A stretch of DNA of 44,883 bases from Acetobacter sacchari. Lineage in GTDB: Bacteria > Pseudomonadota > Alphaproteobacteria > Acetobacterales > Acetobacteraceae. The stretch spans positions 1 to 44,883 of the forward strand of contig NZ_JAFVMF010000027.1 of assembly GCF_017377715.1 (NCBI RefSeq), written 5' to 3'. Shown piece after piece: positions 8,832 to 16,860 of the stretch (its first letter is position 1; each line of letters opens with the position of its first letter). The translations under genes were made by a program, and so were the position numbers. Below the pieces are notes generated by a model. That model saw only the letters and a program-made list of their open reading frames with translations. It searched no databases and was not told the origin of the DNA.

Positions 8832-10820
8832 ATGGCGGAGGACGATTTTAGCCCGGATGCAGGCGACGGCCGCGGCACCGATTCCGATCGCATCACAGTT
8901 GAAGATCGCTATGTGATCGACGCCACTCGGCGCCTGCCCGATCTGGCCGGGTGTCCGGCTTATGCGGTCAAAGATGCGCTTTCCGCACAGGCGTCTCTTG
9001 TCGCGCTCGCTCCACCGGCCTTTCAGCCAGCCCGCGCCGAAGCGTCACAGATGGCGCGCGTCCGCTCGCCCCATCTTCTCGCGGCCCATGCAGTGGATGA
9101 AACCAGCGGTTCGATCTGGATAATTTGCGACGCGCCAAACGGGGCGCCGCTCTCGCAGAACACGGGCTGGTCGGAAAGTGCGCTTCTCGAACGGGTGATA
9201 CAGCCCATCGCCACGGTTCTGCATGCATATAACGCCACGGGAATAACGCACCGGGCAATTCGGCCTGACAACGTCTTCGATCCAGGGGGGCGGGCGCCCG
9301 TAAAGCTCGGACCTGGCCTTGCCGCTCCCCCTGCATTCCTTCAGCCAGGGCAATTCGAGCCGCTGTCGTCTTTGCTATGTTCGCCGGCGGCACGTGGGGC
9401 GGGCATGATCGCGGATGACGTATTTTCACTGGGCGCTCTTGCAGCCTGGTTGCTCGGTGGAGGTGGCGGGCTCCAGTCTCCGATATATTCAGATGCTGAT
9501 ATAGAAGAGCGTATTGTTCGAGGAAGTTTCGACGTCCTTGCCGGTCATCTTTCTCTTTCACCCGAGGTCGCCGCGATGCTGGCCGCGATGCTGGCGGATG
9601 ACCCGGACGCCCGCCCGTCGCCAGCAGATTTATTGAATGTCTCGGAACGCAAAGCTTTTACAGCAAGAAAACAGGTTTCAGCAGGCGCTCCAATTCATAT
9701 AGGGTCGGCACAGGTGCGGACGACCCGAGCGCTGGCGTGGCTCGGCGCTCGGAATCCTGTCGCGCTGGCCAATCTCGTGCGGCGTGGCGTAATCGAGCGC
9801 TGGTTGACGCATGAACTCGGGTTGACGGCGGTCGCCGCTCGGATGACCGCGATCGGCAAGAAACTGACGATCACGGAGGATGCCGCCCCGTCGCCGTCCG
9901 TCTTGATGGAGATCATCGCGGCTCTTGATCCAGGTTTGCCGTTGCACTGGCAGGGCGAATGGTTCTGGGCAGACGCCATCGGCATGATTGCGACTTCTTC
10001 ACTCGTGCCCGGTGGTGGGCAGGTTGCGCCGGAATTTCCAAGATTGATATTGGAGGCGGCGCAAGGGGGCGCGCTATTGCGCTTTGCTCAAGCGACGTCG
10101 ATTGCGAGCCAAAATGTCGCCGCGCAAACTGTTCATGCAGCCCTGCACAACGGGCGGGTGGAACGAGTAGCGGATATCGGCAGGCTGGCTTACTTGCTCA
10201 ATCCGGGTCAGGCCTGTTTATCGCCGGATTGCGCAGGGAAACGGCTGTCGGCCGCGTGGGCGCTCTTGCAATGGTTAAATGGTGAATTCACACCGACGAA
10301 CTCTGCGACGAGAGGGCTTCTCGATCGCCAGATGATGGCCTTTTTTCTGGCCCGAGGACATCGTAGCGGCTTGATTGAGCAGCTTGGGAACGAAAGCGGC
10401 GACGGTCATTCGCCGTGGTTGAAAGATTTGGCTCTTCTCGCGCAGATGCAATCAAGATACCAGGCCGGCCCCCTTTTGGGAATTGCGCGAAAAATTCTAC
10501 CGCATCTGACGCCGACCCTGAAGTTGTGGCGAAATCGGACCACGCGAACCCGTCGTGGAGAGGAGCTGGCAGCTGCCGCAGAAAGCGGAGACCTTGCGCG
10601 CATGGCGGAGATTATCGCTGATCCGCGTTCGGTCGCAAAAGATCGCTCGGACTGGCTCGTCGCCCAAAACGAAATGCGTCGCTTGACGCAGGAGCAGACC
10701 GATTTGGGAAAAAAATTGCCTGACGTGCCTCCGATGCTTCGCGCGGAAATGCTGCAGGTGGCGACGGCCCTGGGCGCCCTTGCAGCCATTGGCTCGCTGT
10801 GTCTGGAAGTCATATCGTGA
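8832..10820 (+). CDS. kinase-fold protein lacking catalytic residues (pseudokinase)
   Basis: A 662-residue protein whose first ~275 residues follow the Hanks-type Ser/Thr kinase fold. HRAIRPDNVF (about 139) stands where HRDLKPxN is expected, so the catalytic Asp is Ala. VKLGPGLA replaces the DFG motif, so the metal-binding Asp is missing too. No lysine is obvious in the VAIK strand (LVALAPPAF). Structural landmarks DDVFSLGALAAWLL (about 195) and DPDARPSPADLL (about 257) remain. Residues 290-640 match nothing I recognise. The last 23 residues are hydrophobic and could anchor the C-terminus in a membrane. Its stop overlaps the start of the next gene, a membrane protein. A scaffold or signalling pseudokinase is inferred; activity is unlikely. 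Confidence 0.8.
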   Translation: MAEDDFSPDAGDGRGTDSDRITVEDRYVIDATRRLPDLAGCPAYAVKDALSAQASLVALAPPAFQPARAEASQMARVRSPHLLAAHAVDETSGSIWIICDAPNGAPLSQNTGWSESALLERVIQPIATVLHAYNATGITHRAIRPDNVFDPGGRAPVKLGPGLAAPPAFLQPGQFEPLSSLLCSPAARGAGMIADDVFSLGALAAWLLGGGGGLQSPIYSDADIEERIVRGSFDVLAGHLSLSPEVAAMLAAMLADDPDARPSPADLLNVSERKAFTARKQVSAGAPIHIGSAQVRTTRALAWLGARNPVALANLVRRGVIERWLTHELGLTAVAARMTAIGKKLTITEDAAPSPSVLMEIIAALDPGLPLHWQGEWFWADAIGMIATSSLVPGGGQVAPEFPRLILEAAQGGALLRFAQATSIASQNVAAQTVHAALHNGRVERVADIGRLAYLLNPGQACLSPDCAGKRLSAAWALLQWLNGEFTPTNSATRGLLDRQMMAFFLARGHRSGLIEQLGNESGDGHSPWLKDLALLAQMQSRYQAGPLLGIARKILPHLTPTLKLWRNRTTRTRRGEELAAAAESGDLARMAEIIADPRSVAKDRSDWLVAQNEMRRLTQEQTDLGKKLPDVPPMLRAEMLQVATALGALAAIGSLCLEVIS

Positions 10821-11299
10821 CCGTGGCGGCGCGGGTAGGGCACTCCATGAAATGGATCCATGGGTTGGCCTGTGGCGCGGCCCTCGCATGGCTGCCGGGT
10901 TATTCGCTTTTGGTGGTAATTCTTTTTCTTCCTTTGATTATAGCATATTTTTTTGATCGATCGCAGGATCATGCCTTGGTTAGAATGATGTTGCCGTATG
11001 AGTTTGCGGCGACAATCAGCCCTATGCACCAATTATGGCTTTCAGAAGGGACGGTCGACACAGCGCTTCGTCTTCTGATGGACCCCGTTGTACTAATTAC
11101 GGCATGGTTGTCTGCAGGACTGGGGTGGTTCGTTCTGGAAGCGGCTCTGCTCTTCGCCAAGCTTTCGAAGCAATACAAGTCCAGCAAAGAAAAAAATAAA
11201 ATTACCCGCCGTCTCAATGAAATTTCTGACGAGTGGGATCATGACCCCCCCCTGTCTTTTGAAGGCGGGAAGGTCAAGCCGGAAGCTGGACGCAGATAA
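10817..11299 (+). CDS. small membrane protein paired with the pseudokinase
   Basis: A 160-residue protein of unknown family. GTG at 10817 is preferred: it overlaps the upstream TGA (GTGA) and has a GGAAG ribosome site; a GTG at 10799 is also open. It has a hydrophobic region at about 16-46 long enough for one or two membrane passes. A second lies at about 88-113 (VVLITAWLSAGLGWFVLEAA). A strongly charged tail follows (KLSKQYKSSKEKNKITRR), probably cytoplasmic. The 4-base overlap indicates translational coupling to the pseudokinase, so the two products probably act together at the membrane. No function can be assigned. Confidence 0.7.
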   Translation: MTVAARVGHSMKWIHGLACGAALAWLPGYSLLVVILFLPLIIAYFFDRSQDHALVRMMLPYEFAATISPMHQLWLSEGTVDTALRLLMDPVVLITAWLSAGLGWFVLEAALLFAKLSKQYKSSKEKNKITRRLNEISDEWDHDPPLSFEGGKVKPEAGRR

Positions 11300-11710
11300 C
11301 CTTCAAGGCAGGGATCTGGCTATGATCGCGCGGAAGGCGGAGTGCGTGTTGGAGTGACATGACGCAGCGAACTGAACGCATGAGTTTTTCTGAGTAAAAA
11401 TCTCGTATCAGAGATAGGACGTCCAGGAAGATAAAACCTGTGCTTGCCCATGTCCCGAGCCCGCCCCCGATAGCTTTGTCTTCGGATGTGCTGCCGTTCT
11501 TCAAATACTCAAAACGAAAACTGTTGAAGCGGTGAGTTAGGACAGTTTTGCAGCGATCGCCTGAGCCTCTGGATTGGGAGCTTTACGTTTTAAGTTTCGT
11601 CGCAGATCTGGATAAGGCACGCTAGAGCCTGACGAAATAAGGCGTGGCAAACGCATAAAAGATTTAACAACTATCTTGCCTCCCGTAGGCTGCAGGATAG
11701 TTGCAAAAAA
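11300..11710. other. 411-base gap between convergent genes
   Basis: The gap lies between the plus-strand membrane-protein gene and the end of the minus-strand Tim44-like gene. The only clear structure is the hairpin at its right end. A 76-codon minus-strand open frame (11274-11504) runs in from the previous gene, but has no convincing start site or family look. A GAGCCTGA word at 11632 vaguely recalls the IS ends of this window without further similarity. Confidence 0.5.
11668..11703 (-). terminator. terminator of the Tim44-like gene
   Basis: CAACTATC (11668-11675) pairs with GATAGTTG (11696-11703), and GCCT/AGGC pair inside. Read on the minus strand it starts 7 bases after the gene's stop codon at 11711 and is followed by the T-rich TTAAATCTTTTA. 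This fits an intrinsic terminator for the minus-strand gene. Confidence 0.6.
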
Positions 11711-12631
11711 TCACCGTGTTTGCTGAATCGCCGACAGAAGCCATGCACCGCCGCGTGACGGTCGAATGAATGTCCAAAGTTCGGTCAACGTCACCGGTTC
11801 GGTCGAACTGCCCTCGACCACGCGTCCGGTCATATCCGTCGTAAGATCGATCAGGCTGTAACGCATCGCTACGGTGGCGTAATCGTATCCATTTTCCGAC
11901 CATGCTTCGGCAAGGTCGCCTTGGATGAACTGAACGTCAGAGACGATATTGCGCTCGCCACGGCTGGTCAGTCCGCTGAGTTGTTCGTTGAAGTAGCCAA
12001 CCATTTCGGGCGTCGCCATGCCTTGCAGCGCACGAATATTCTGCTGGCTCCACGCAGATTGAATGTTGAGCAACAGCCTTTGGAAGGCCTGATAGTCCTC
12101 GGAGCTTATCTGGAGCGCGCCGCCGCCGCCGTTTCTGGTTGTTGAGAAGGGGGAGGCGCCAAAAGGGGATGGCGCCGAAGCACGACGGCCGACAAACTTT
12201 CCAAACAACCAACGCGCAATGATCACGAGTACGGCGATCTGGAACAGAAACCAGATAAAGCTGAAAAGACCGTGGATTCCTCCGAAGAAGCCGTGTCCTG
12301 TGATGAGGCCGAACAGTCCTGCGCCCAGCATCCCGCCAACAAACGCGCGGAGAAACGGATGTCGCGCGCCCATCATCGGGGCTGCGCCGCTCCTGTAGGG
12401 CGCGCCGTAGCCCGGAATGGCGGAGCCGGTGGAGGCAGGAGGCGCAATGGTGCGGTCCATAGGCATAGCCCCGGAAGGCGCTGTGCGAGTCGGCGCGGGC
12501 GCGGACCAAGTTCTGCCGCCTCGACTTCCCATTGATCCGCCGCCGCCCGGACGCGCCATTGACGGTGAGATGGACACCAGAACGAGAAGCGCTGCCGCGA
12601 GGGCGGAATTGCGGCGGGAAAAGGCGAACAG
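11711..12631 (-). CDS. Tim44-like domain protein, exported or membrane-bound, probable CTG start
   Basis: About 306 residues. The C-terminal half (LQISSEDYQAFQRLLLNIQSA onward) is a Tim44/calcium-channel-type lipid-binding domain, as in many alphaproteobacterial envelope proteins. Before it come a Gly/Pro/Ser-rich stretch and two hydrophobic passages (FVGGMLGAGLFGLITGHGFF, then FSFIWFLFQIAVLVII). Starting at the first GTG (12577) would begin inside a hydrophobic run. The in-frame CTG at 12631 gives FAFSRRNSALAAALLVLVS and then SPSMA, a good signal peptide, with GAGGAG seven bases upstream. No ATG or GTG lies between CTG and the upstream stop. GTG 12577 and ATG 12559 are the fallback starts. 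Family is fairly sure; start is inferred. Confidence 0.78.
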   Translation of the reverse strand: MFAFSRRNSALAAALLVLVSISPSMARPGGGGSMGSRGGRTWSAPAPTRTAPSGAMPMDRTIAPPASTGSAIPGYGAPYRSGAAPMMGARHPFLRAFVGGMLGAGLFGLITGHGFFGGIHGLFSFIWFLFQIAVLVIIARWLFGKFVGRRASAPSPFGASPFSTTRNGGGGALQISSEDYQAFQRLLLNIQSAWSQQNIRALQGMATPEMVGYFNEQLSGLTSRGERNIVSDVQFIQGDLAEAWSENGYDYATVAMRYSLIDLTTDMTGRVVEGSSTEPVTLTELWTFIRPSRGGAWLLSAIQQTR

Positions 12632-12700
12632 TGGAGGTCTCCTCAGGAATTAAACAGGGAACTTCGCGATCGCAGGGGCGCAAGCGTCCGATACAACGTT

Positions 12701-12733
12701 ACGTCCTGTTCGCATGTAATGCGAACAGGACGT
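12701..12733 (-). terminator. perfect 15-bp inverted repeat after pmbA
   Basis: ACGTCCTGTTCGCAT and ATGCGAACAGGACGT form a perfect 15-base-pair stem with a 3-base spacer. It lies 15 bases after the pmbA stop and 70 bases before the Tim44-like start, so it may end pmbA transcription. No T-run follows on either strand, so an operator for the next gene cannot be excluded. Confidence 0.5.
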
Positions 12734-12747
12734 TTGCTCCTCGAAGC

Positions 12748-14091
12748 TCAGGCTCCGGCCACGCTCAGCGCGTCGATCCGCAGGGTAGGAGCGTCCGAGC
12801 CAAAGCGGAAACGAAGATCGTTGGCCAATCTTATACGGGCGAACATGTCCAAAAGATTGCCGGCGATTGTGAATTCGGCAATCGGTTCCGCCAGTTGCCC
12901 ATCGCGGATCATGAAACCTGTGCCGCCACGGCTGTAGTCGCCGGTAATGCCGTTGATGGCGGAGCCCATCATCTCGGTGATGTAAAGGCCCTCCTGGATA
13001 TCAGACATCAATGCTTCGGGCGTCTCCTGACCGGGCGCAAAGAACAGGTTCGTCAATCCCGGCGAGGGAGCCGAGGAAGCCCCTCGCGTAGCACGGCCAT
13101 TGCTACGCAATCCCAGTTGCCTGCCGCTGCGGCTGTCCAGCACCCAGGTTTGCAGGACGCCATCTTCGACAAGCGACAGCTTCTCGCAGCGAAGGCCTTC
13201 GCCGTCGAACGGGCGAGAACGCGCGCCGCGCCTGCGCGTCGGATCGTCGATGACGGAGACGCCTTCTGCGAAGATACGCTCTCCCAGCTTCGTCTTGAGA
13301 AAGGACGTGCCGCGTGCGATCGAAGCCCCGTTGATCGCGCCGCTCAGATGCCCCAGGAAACTGTTTGCGACACGTGGGTCGAAGACGACGGGAAATGCGC
13401 CAGTGCGCGGTCGCGAAGGATTCAAACGGGCCACTGCCTTGCGGCCCGCGCTCGTGCCGACGGCGATTGGGTCGCCAAGATCGCTGAGATGTACGGCGGA
13501 ATCGTAATCGTAATCCCGCTGCATGCCCGTACCTTCGCCCGCCAGAACGCTGATGGACATGGAATGGCTCGTGCGGGCGTAGTGACCGGCGACGCCAAGA
13601 GTGCTCGCCAGCGCCACTTCACTACGGCCCCAGCTTGCGCTGGCGCCTGACGTATTGGTTACGCCGTCAATGGCGCGCGCTGCGTCTTCGACTGCGCGCG
13701 CGCGGTCAAGAAGCGCATCGACCGTTGGCTCAGTTGCGTCGACAAGATCGAGGTCGTTCTGGTCGATACGCCCAATCAGCGCTGAACTGTCCGGCAAACC
13801 GGCATGGGCGTCCTCGGGGAGGACACGCGCCATCGCCAGAGCCTGCTCGACAAGAGCATCGAAGCCGGCAGGATCGAGGTTCGAGGTCGAGACGATGGCT
13901 GCGCGACGCCCAAGGAATACGCGCAGCCCAAGGTCAGTGGTCTCCGACCGCTCCAGTTCCTCAGTAGCGCCGTTGCGGACGCCTACGCCCAGCGACGTTC
14001 CGCCGATAAATACGGCGTCAGCCGCGTCGGCGCCGCCTTTCTTCGCGCGCGCGACAAGGTCACAGGCGAGGTCAAGAGGCGCATCGGTCAT
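12748..14091 (-). CDS. pmbA: TldD/PmbA-family protein, PmbA (TldE) type
   Basis: PmbA (TldE) forms a heterodimer with TldD. The pair degrades or trims small peptides, for example in microcin maturation. The 447 residues carry the family's N-terminal alpha/beta part (GVGVRNGATEELERSETTDL) and C-terminal beta part. RSRPFDGEGLRCEKLSLVEDG, shortened here to its core PFDGEG, lies at about 300, and EFTIAGNLLDMF is near the end. No HExxxH zinc site is visible, as expected for the non-catalytic partner; no tldD is in the window. ATG overlaps the TGA of the upstream M16 gene (ATGA), so they are coupled. TldD has been implicated in PQQ formation in Gluconobacter, which makes its partner notable here. 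Confidence 0.92.
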   Translation of the reverse strand: MTDAPLDLACDLVARAKKGGADAADAVFIGGTSLGVGVRNGATEELERSETTDLGLRVFLGRRAAIVSTSNLDPAGFDALVEQALAMARVLPEDAHAGLPDSSALIGRIDQNDLDLVDATEPTVDALLDRARAVEDAARAIDGVTNTSGASASWGRSEVALASTLGVAGHYARTSHSMSISVLAGEGTGMQRDYDYDSAVHLSDLGDPIAVGTSAGRKAVARLNPSRPRTGAFPVVFDPRVANSFLGHLSGAINGASIARGTSFLKTKLGERIFAEGVSVIDDPTRRRGARSRPFDGEGLRCEKLSLVEDGVLQTWVLDSRSGRQLGLRSNGRATRGASSAPSPGLTNLFFAPGQETPEALMSDIQEGLYITEMMGSAINGITGDYSRGGTGFMIRDGQLAEPIAEFTIAGNLLDMFARIRLANDLRFRFGSDAPTLRIDALSVAGA

Positions 14092-15353
14092 GCGGCGAGT
14101 TGCTCCTGAAGCGCGCCGAGCGAAAGCACGCCGCTTACGGGGCCGATGGAGGCCAGGGTTGGGTAGCCGCCGAATATTCGTGTCGCAACACGGCAGACGT
14201 CCGCCGCCGTCACGGCGTCGATCTTGCGTACTGTTTCGTCGATTGGGATGAGGCGGCCGAAAATCTGGAGTTGTCGAGCGATTTGCTCGCAGCGGCTACC
14301 GGTGCTTTCCAGCGACATAAGCAGGGAGGATTTGAGCTGCGCGCGCGCGCGGGCCAGTTCGCCTTCGCCGACCTCACGCTGGACCTTGCGGAGTTCAGCC
14401 ATGGTGACGGGAAGAAGTTCGCTCGCCTCCTTCTCTCCCGTTCCGGCGTAGATGCCGAACAGGCCGCTGTCGAGGAAAGGTGCGTTAAAGGAATACACCG
14501 AATACACCAGCCCGCGCTTCTCGCGTATTTCCTGAAACAGCCGCGACGACATGCCGCCGCCGAGCAGGGTCGAGAGCAGGAGCGCCGGATAATAGTCGTC
14601 GTCGCCGTAGCCAACTGACGGAAAACCCAGCACGATATGGGCCTGATCGAGATCCTTTTCGCGGCGGAACTCGCCGCCGGTATAAAGGCCGGGCAGGCGC
14701 GTAGGCAGGCTTGAGGTAGGCAGATCCGCGAAATGCTGCGCGACGAGATCGACGACGCGCTCGTGCTCAAGATTGCCGGCGGCGGCGACCACGATATTTT
14801 CTGGCGTGTAATGCGTACGCATGTAGGACATCAGCGTCTCGCGGCTCATCTCGCGGATGAGATCCTCGGTGCCGAGCGTCGGCAGGCCCATGGGCTGCGC
14901 GGTAAACGCCGTTTCCTGAAAATGATCGAAGATGATGTCGTCGGGCGTGTCGTTGGCCTGTCCGATTTCCTGCAGAATGACGCCGCGCTCACGCTCCACC
15001 TCCTCGGCCTCGAACGAGGAGTGCGTCAGGATGTCGCCGATGATGTCGACGCCCAGAGCAAGGTCGCCCTTCAACAGCTTGACGTAATAAGCCGTCTGCT
15101 CCCGCGCCGTGTATGCGTTGATGTGCCCGCCGACATTCTCGATCTCTTCGGCGATCTGCACCGCCGAACGGGAGGCTGTGCCCTTGAACGCCATATGTTC
15201 CAGAAAGTGCGAGACGCCGTTTTCTTCCTGACGTTCGTTACGGGTTCCGGTGGCGACGTAAGCTCCGAATGACACCGTCTCGACGCGCTCCATGCGCTCG
15301 GTGACGACGGTCAGTCCGGAAGGCAGGCGGGTCTGTTGAATAGGGTCGGTCAT
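14088..15353 (-). CDS. M16-family zinc peptidase (mitochondrial-processing-peptidase type)
   Basis: A 421-residue single-module inverzincin. The inverted zinc site is HFLEH at residues 49-53, with the third ligand in the VILQEI segment (Glu about 129), so it should be active. LLGGGMSSRLFQEIREKRGLVYSV, in the second half, is the substrate-cavity signature of the family; the shorter core is SSRLFQEIREKRGL. The start ATG at 15353 follows AGGA; a TTG at 15395 overlapping the thrC stop is open but less likely. It lies between thrC and pmbA in one tight run. PqqF/PqqG belong to the same superfamily, so a role in PqqA trimming is conceivable but unproven. Confidence 0.93.
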   Translation of the reverse strand: MTDPIQQTRLPSGLTVVTERMERVETVSFGAYVATGTRNERQEENGVSHFLEHMAFKGTASRSAVQIAEEIENVGGHINAYTAREQTAYYVKLLKGDLALGVDIIGDILTHSSFEAEEVERERGVILQEIGQANDTPDDIIFDHFQETAFTAQPMGLPTLGTEDLIREMSRETLMSYMRTHYTPENIVVAAAGNLEHERVVDLVAQHFADLPTSSLPTRLPGLYTGGEFRREKDLDQAHIVLGFPSVGYGDDDYYPALLLSTLLGGGMSSRLFQEIREKRGLVYSVYSFNAPFLDSGLFGIYAGTGEKEASELLPVTMAELRKVQREVGEGELARARAQLKSSLLMSLESTGSRCEQIARQLQIFGRLIPIDETVRKIDAVTAADVCRVATRIFGGYPTLASIGPVSGVLSLGALQEQLAA

Positions 15354-15391
15354 GGTGATCCTGAAAGAAGCGGCGCGCCGCCTCGGGGAAA

Positions 15392-16792
15392 TCAACGGGC
15401 GTTGTGCAGGGCGCCGATCCGCACGGCGTCTTCCACGACGTCAAGGCGATTGGGGACGACGCGATAACGCTCCTCCCGTTCGTAGAGATCGGCGAGCGCT
15501 GGAGGAAGCGCCGGGGTGACGCCGACAGCCGAACGCATCGCGTCGGGAAATTTCGCCGGGTGCGCGGTCGCCATGGCGACCATGGGGCAGCCTGCCTCCC
15601 GATATTTGCGGCCCGCAGCGACGCCGATCGCACTGTGCGGGTCGGCAAGGTAGAGGCTGTCTTTGTAGAGACGCTGAATCTCGGCTCCGGTCGCCTGATC
15701 GTCAAGGGCGAGGCCTGAAAACAGCTCCCGCGCGGAGGCCCACACTCCGTCAGGCACGTCCATCTTTCCTGTCGTCCTGAAACCGGACATCAGACGTTCG
15801 CATGCTGCGGCGTCGCGGTTCAGGAGTTCGAACAACAGGCGCTCGAAGTTCGAAGAGACCTGAATGTCCATTGACGGAGACAGGCTGGGCGCGACTTCTC
15901 GCGTGGACATGTCGTTCGCATTGAGAAAGCGGGTCAGGATGTCGTTCCGGTTTGAACCGACGCATAGGCGCCGTATCGGCAGCCCCATCTGACGCGCTGC
16001 CCATGCGGCGAGGACGTTCCCGAAATTGCCGGTCGGCACGGCGAACGACACCTCCCGGTCCGGCGCACCGAGCGCGAGGGCGGAGTATACGTAATAGGGA
16101 ATCTGGGCTGCGATTCTCGCCCAGTTAATGGAGTTGACTGCGGAAAGGCGCATCTCCGTGCGGAACGGAGCGTCCGCGAACATGGCCTTCACCAGATCCT
16201 GACAGTCGTCGAACGTGCCTTCCACGGCGATATTCGCGATGTTGGCGTCGAGCACGGTCGTCATCTGCCGCCGTTGAACTTCGGACGTCCTTCCCTCCGG
16301 ATGCAGGATCACGACGGTGAGGCGGTCGCGACCACGGCAAGCTTCGATCGCCGCCGACCCCGTGTCGCCAGAAGTCGCGCCGACGATGGTTACGCGTTCG
16401 TCACGCTCCGTCAGCACATGGTCGAACAGCCGCCCGAGCAACTGCATCGCCATATCTTTGAAAGCGAGCGTCGGTCCGTGAAACAGTTCCTGCACGAACA
16501 GGCCGTCCTCGACCTGCACCAGCGGCACGATGGCGGCATGGTCGAACCGCGCGTAGGCGTCGCGGCACAGCTCCAGAAGGGTCTCATGCGAGATGGAGCC
16601 TTCAGCGAAAGGCGCAATGACGCGGGCCGCCAGTTCCGGGTAGGGCAGGCCGCGCATGTCCCGCCATTCCTCGGCGGAAAACTGTGGCCAGCTTTCGGGC
16701 ATGTAGAGCCCTCCGTCATCGGCGAGGCCAGCGAGGAGAACGTCGGAGAAGGAGCGAACTGGCGCGCGTCCGCGGGTGGAGAGATAACGCAT
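15392..16792 (-). CDS. thrC: threonine synthase
   Basis: Converts O-phosphohomoserine to threonine with pyridoxal phosphate. The 466 residues start MRYLSTRG, the usual N-terminus of the long (fungal/Gram-negative) threonine synthase class. HGPTLAFKDMAMQLL holds the Schiff-base lysine (about residue 111). ATSGDTGSAAIEA (about 148) and PTGNFGNVLA (about 258) are the phosphate/cofactor loops. The frame is open further upstream, but MRYLST matches the family start. The gene precedes the M16 peptidase on the same strand, about 40 bases apart. Confidence 0.96.
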   Translation of the reverse strand: MRYLSTRGRAPVRSFSDVLLAGLADDGGLYMPESWPQFSAEEWRDMRGLPYPELAARVIAPFAEGSISHETLLELCRDAYARFDHAAIVPLVQVEDGLFVQELFHGPTLAFKDMAMQLLGRLFDHVLTERDERVTIVGATSGDTGSAAIEACRGRDRLTVVILHPEGRTSEVQRRQMTTVLDANIANIAVEGTFDDCQDLVKAMFADAPFRTEMRLSAVNSINWARIAAQIPYYVYSALALGAPDREVSFAVPTGNFGNVLAAWAARQMGLPIRRLCVGSNRNDILTRFLNANDMSTREVAPSLSPSMDIQVSSNFERLLFELLNRDAAACERLMSGFRTTGKMDVPDGVWASARELFSGLALDDQATGAEIQRLYKDSLYLADPHSAIGVAAGRKYREAGCPMVAMATAHPAKFPDAMRSAVGVTPALPPALADLYEREERYRVVPNRLDVVEDAVRIGALHNAR

Positions 16793-16834
16793 GGCTCCAA
16801 TATAACCCGTCTGGCCTCGCCCGCGAATAGGCGG

Positions 16835-16860
16835 CGACGTCCTATTTACGCAGGACGTCG
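16835..16860 (-). terminator. hairpin spanning the stop of the royal-jelly-like gene
   Basis: CGACGTCCT and AGGACGTCG form a 9-bp stem whose loop contains the TAG stop of the upstream minus-strand gene. It lies about 40 bases before thrC. The core ACGTCCT/AGGACGT also occurs in the inverted repeat after pmbA. No T-run follows. Confidence 0.4.

Noticed and set aside
11274..11504. 76-codon minus-strand frame at the end of the membrane-protein gene
   Set aside because: Overlaps a supported gene, has no ribosome site, and the sequence looks random apart from one hydrophobic stretch.
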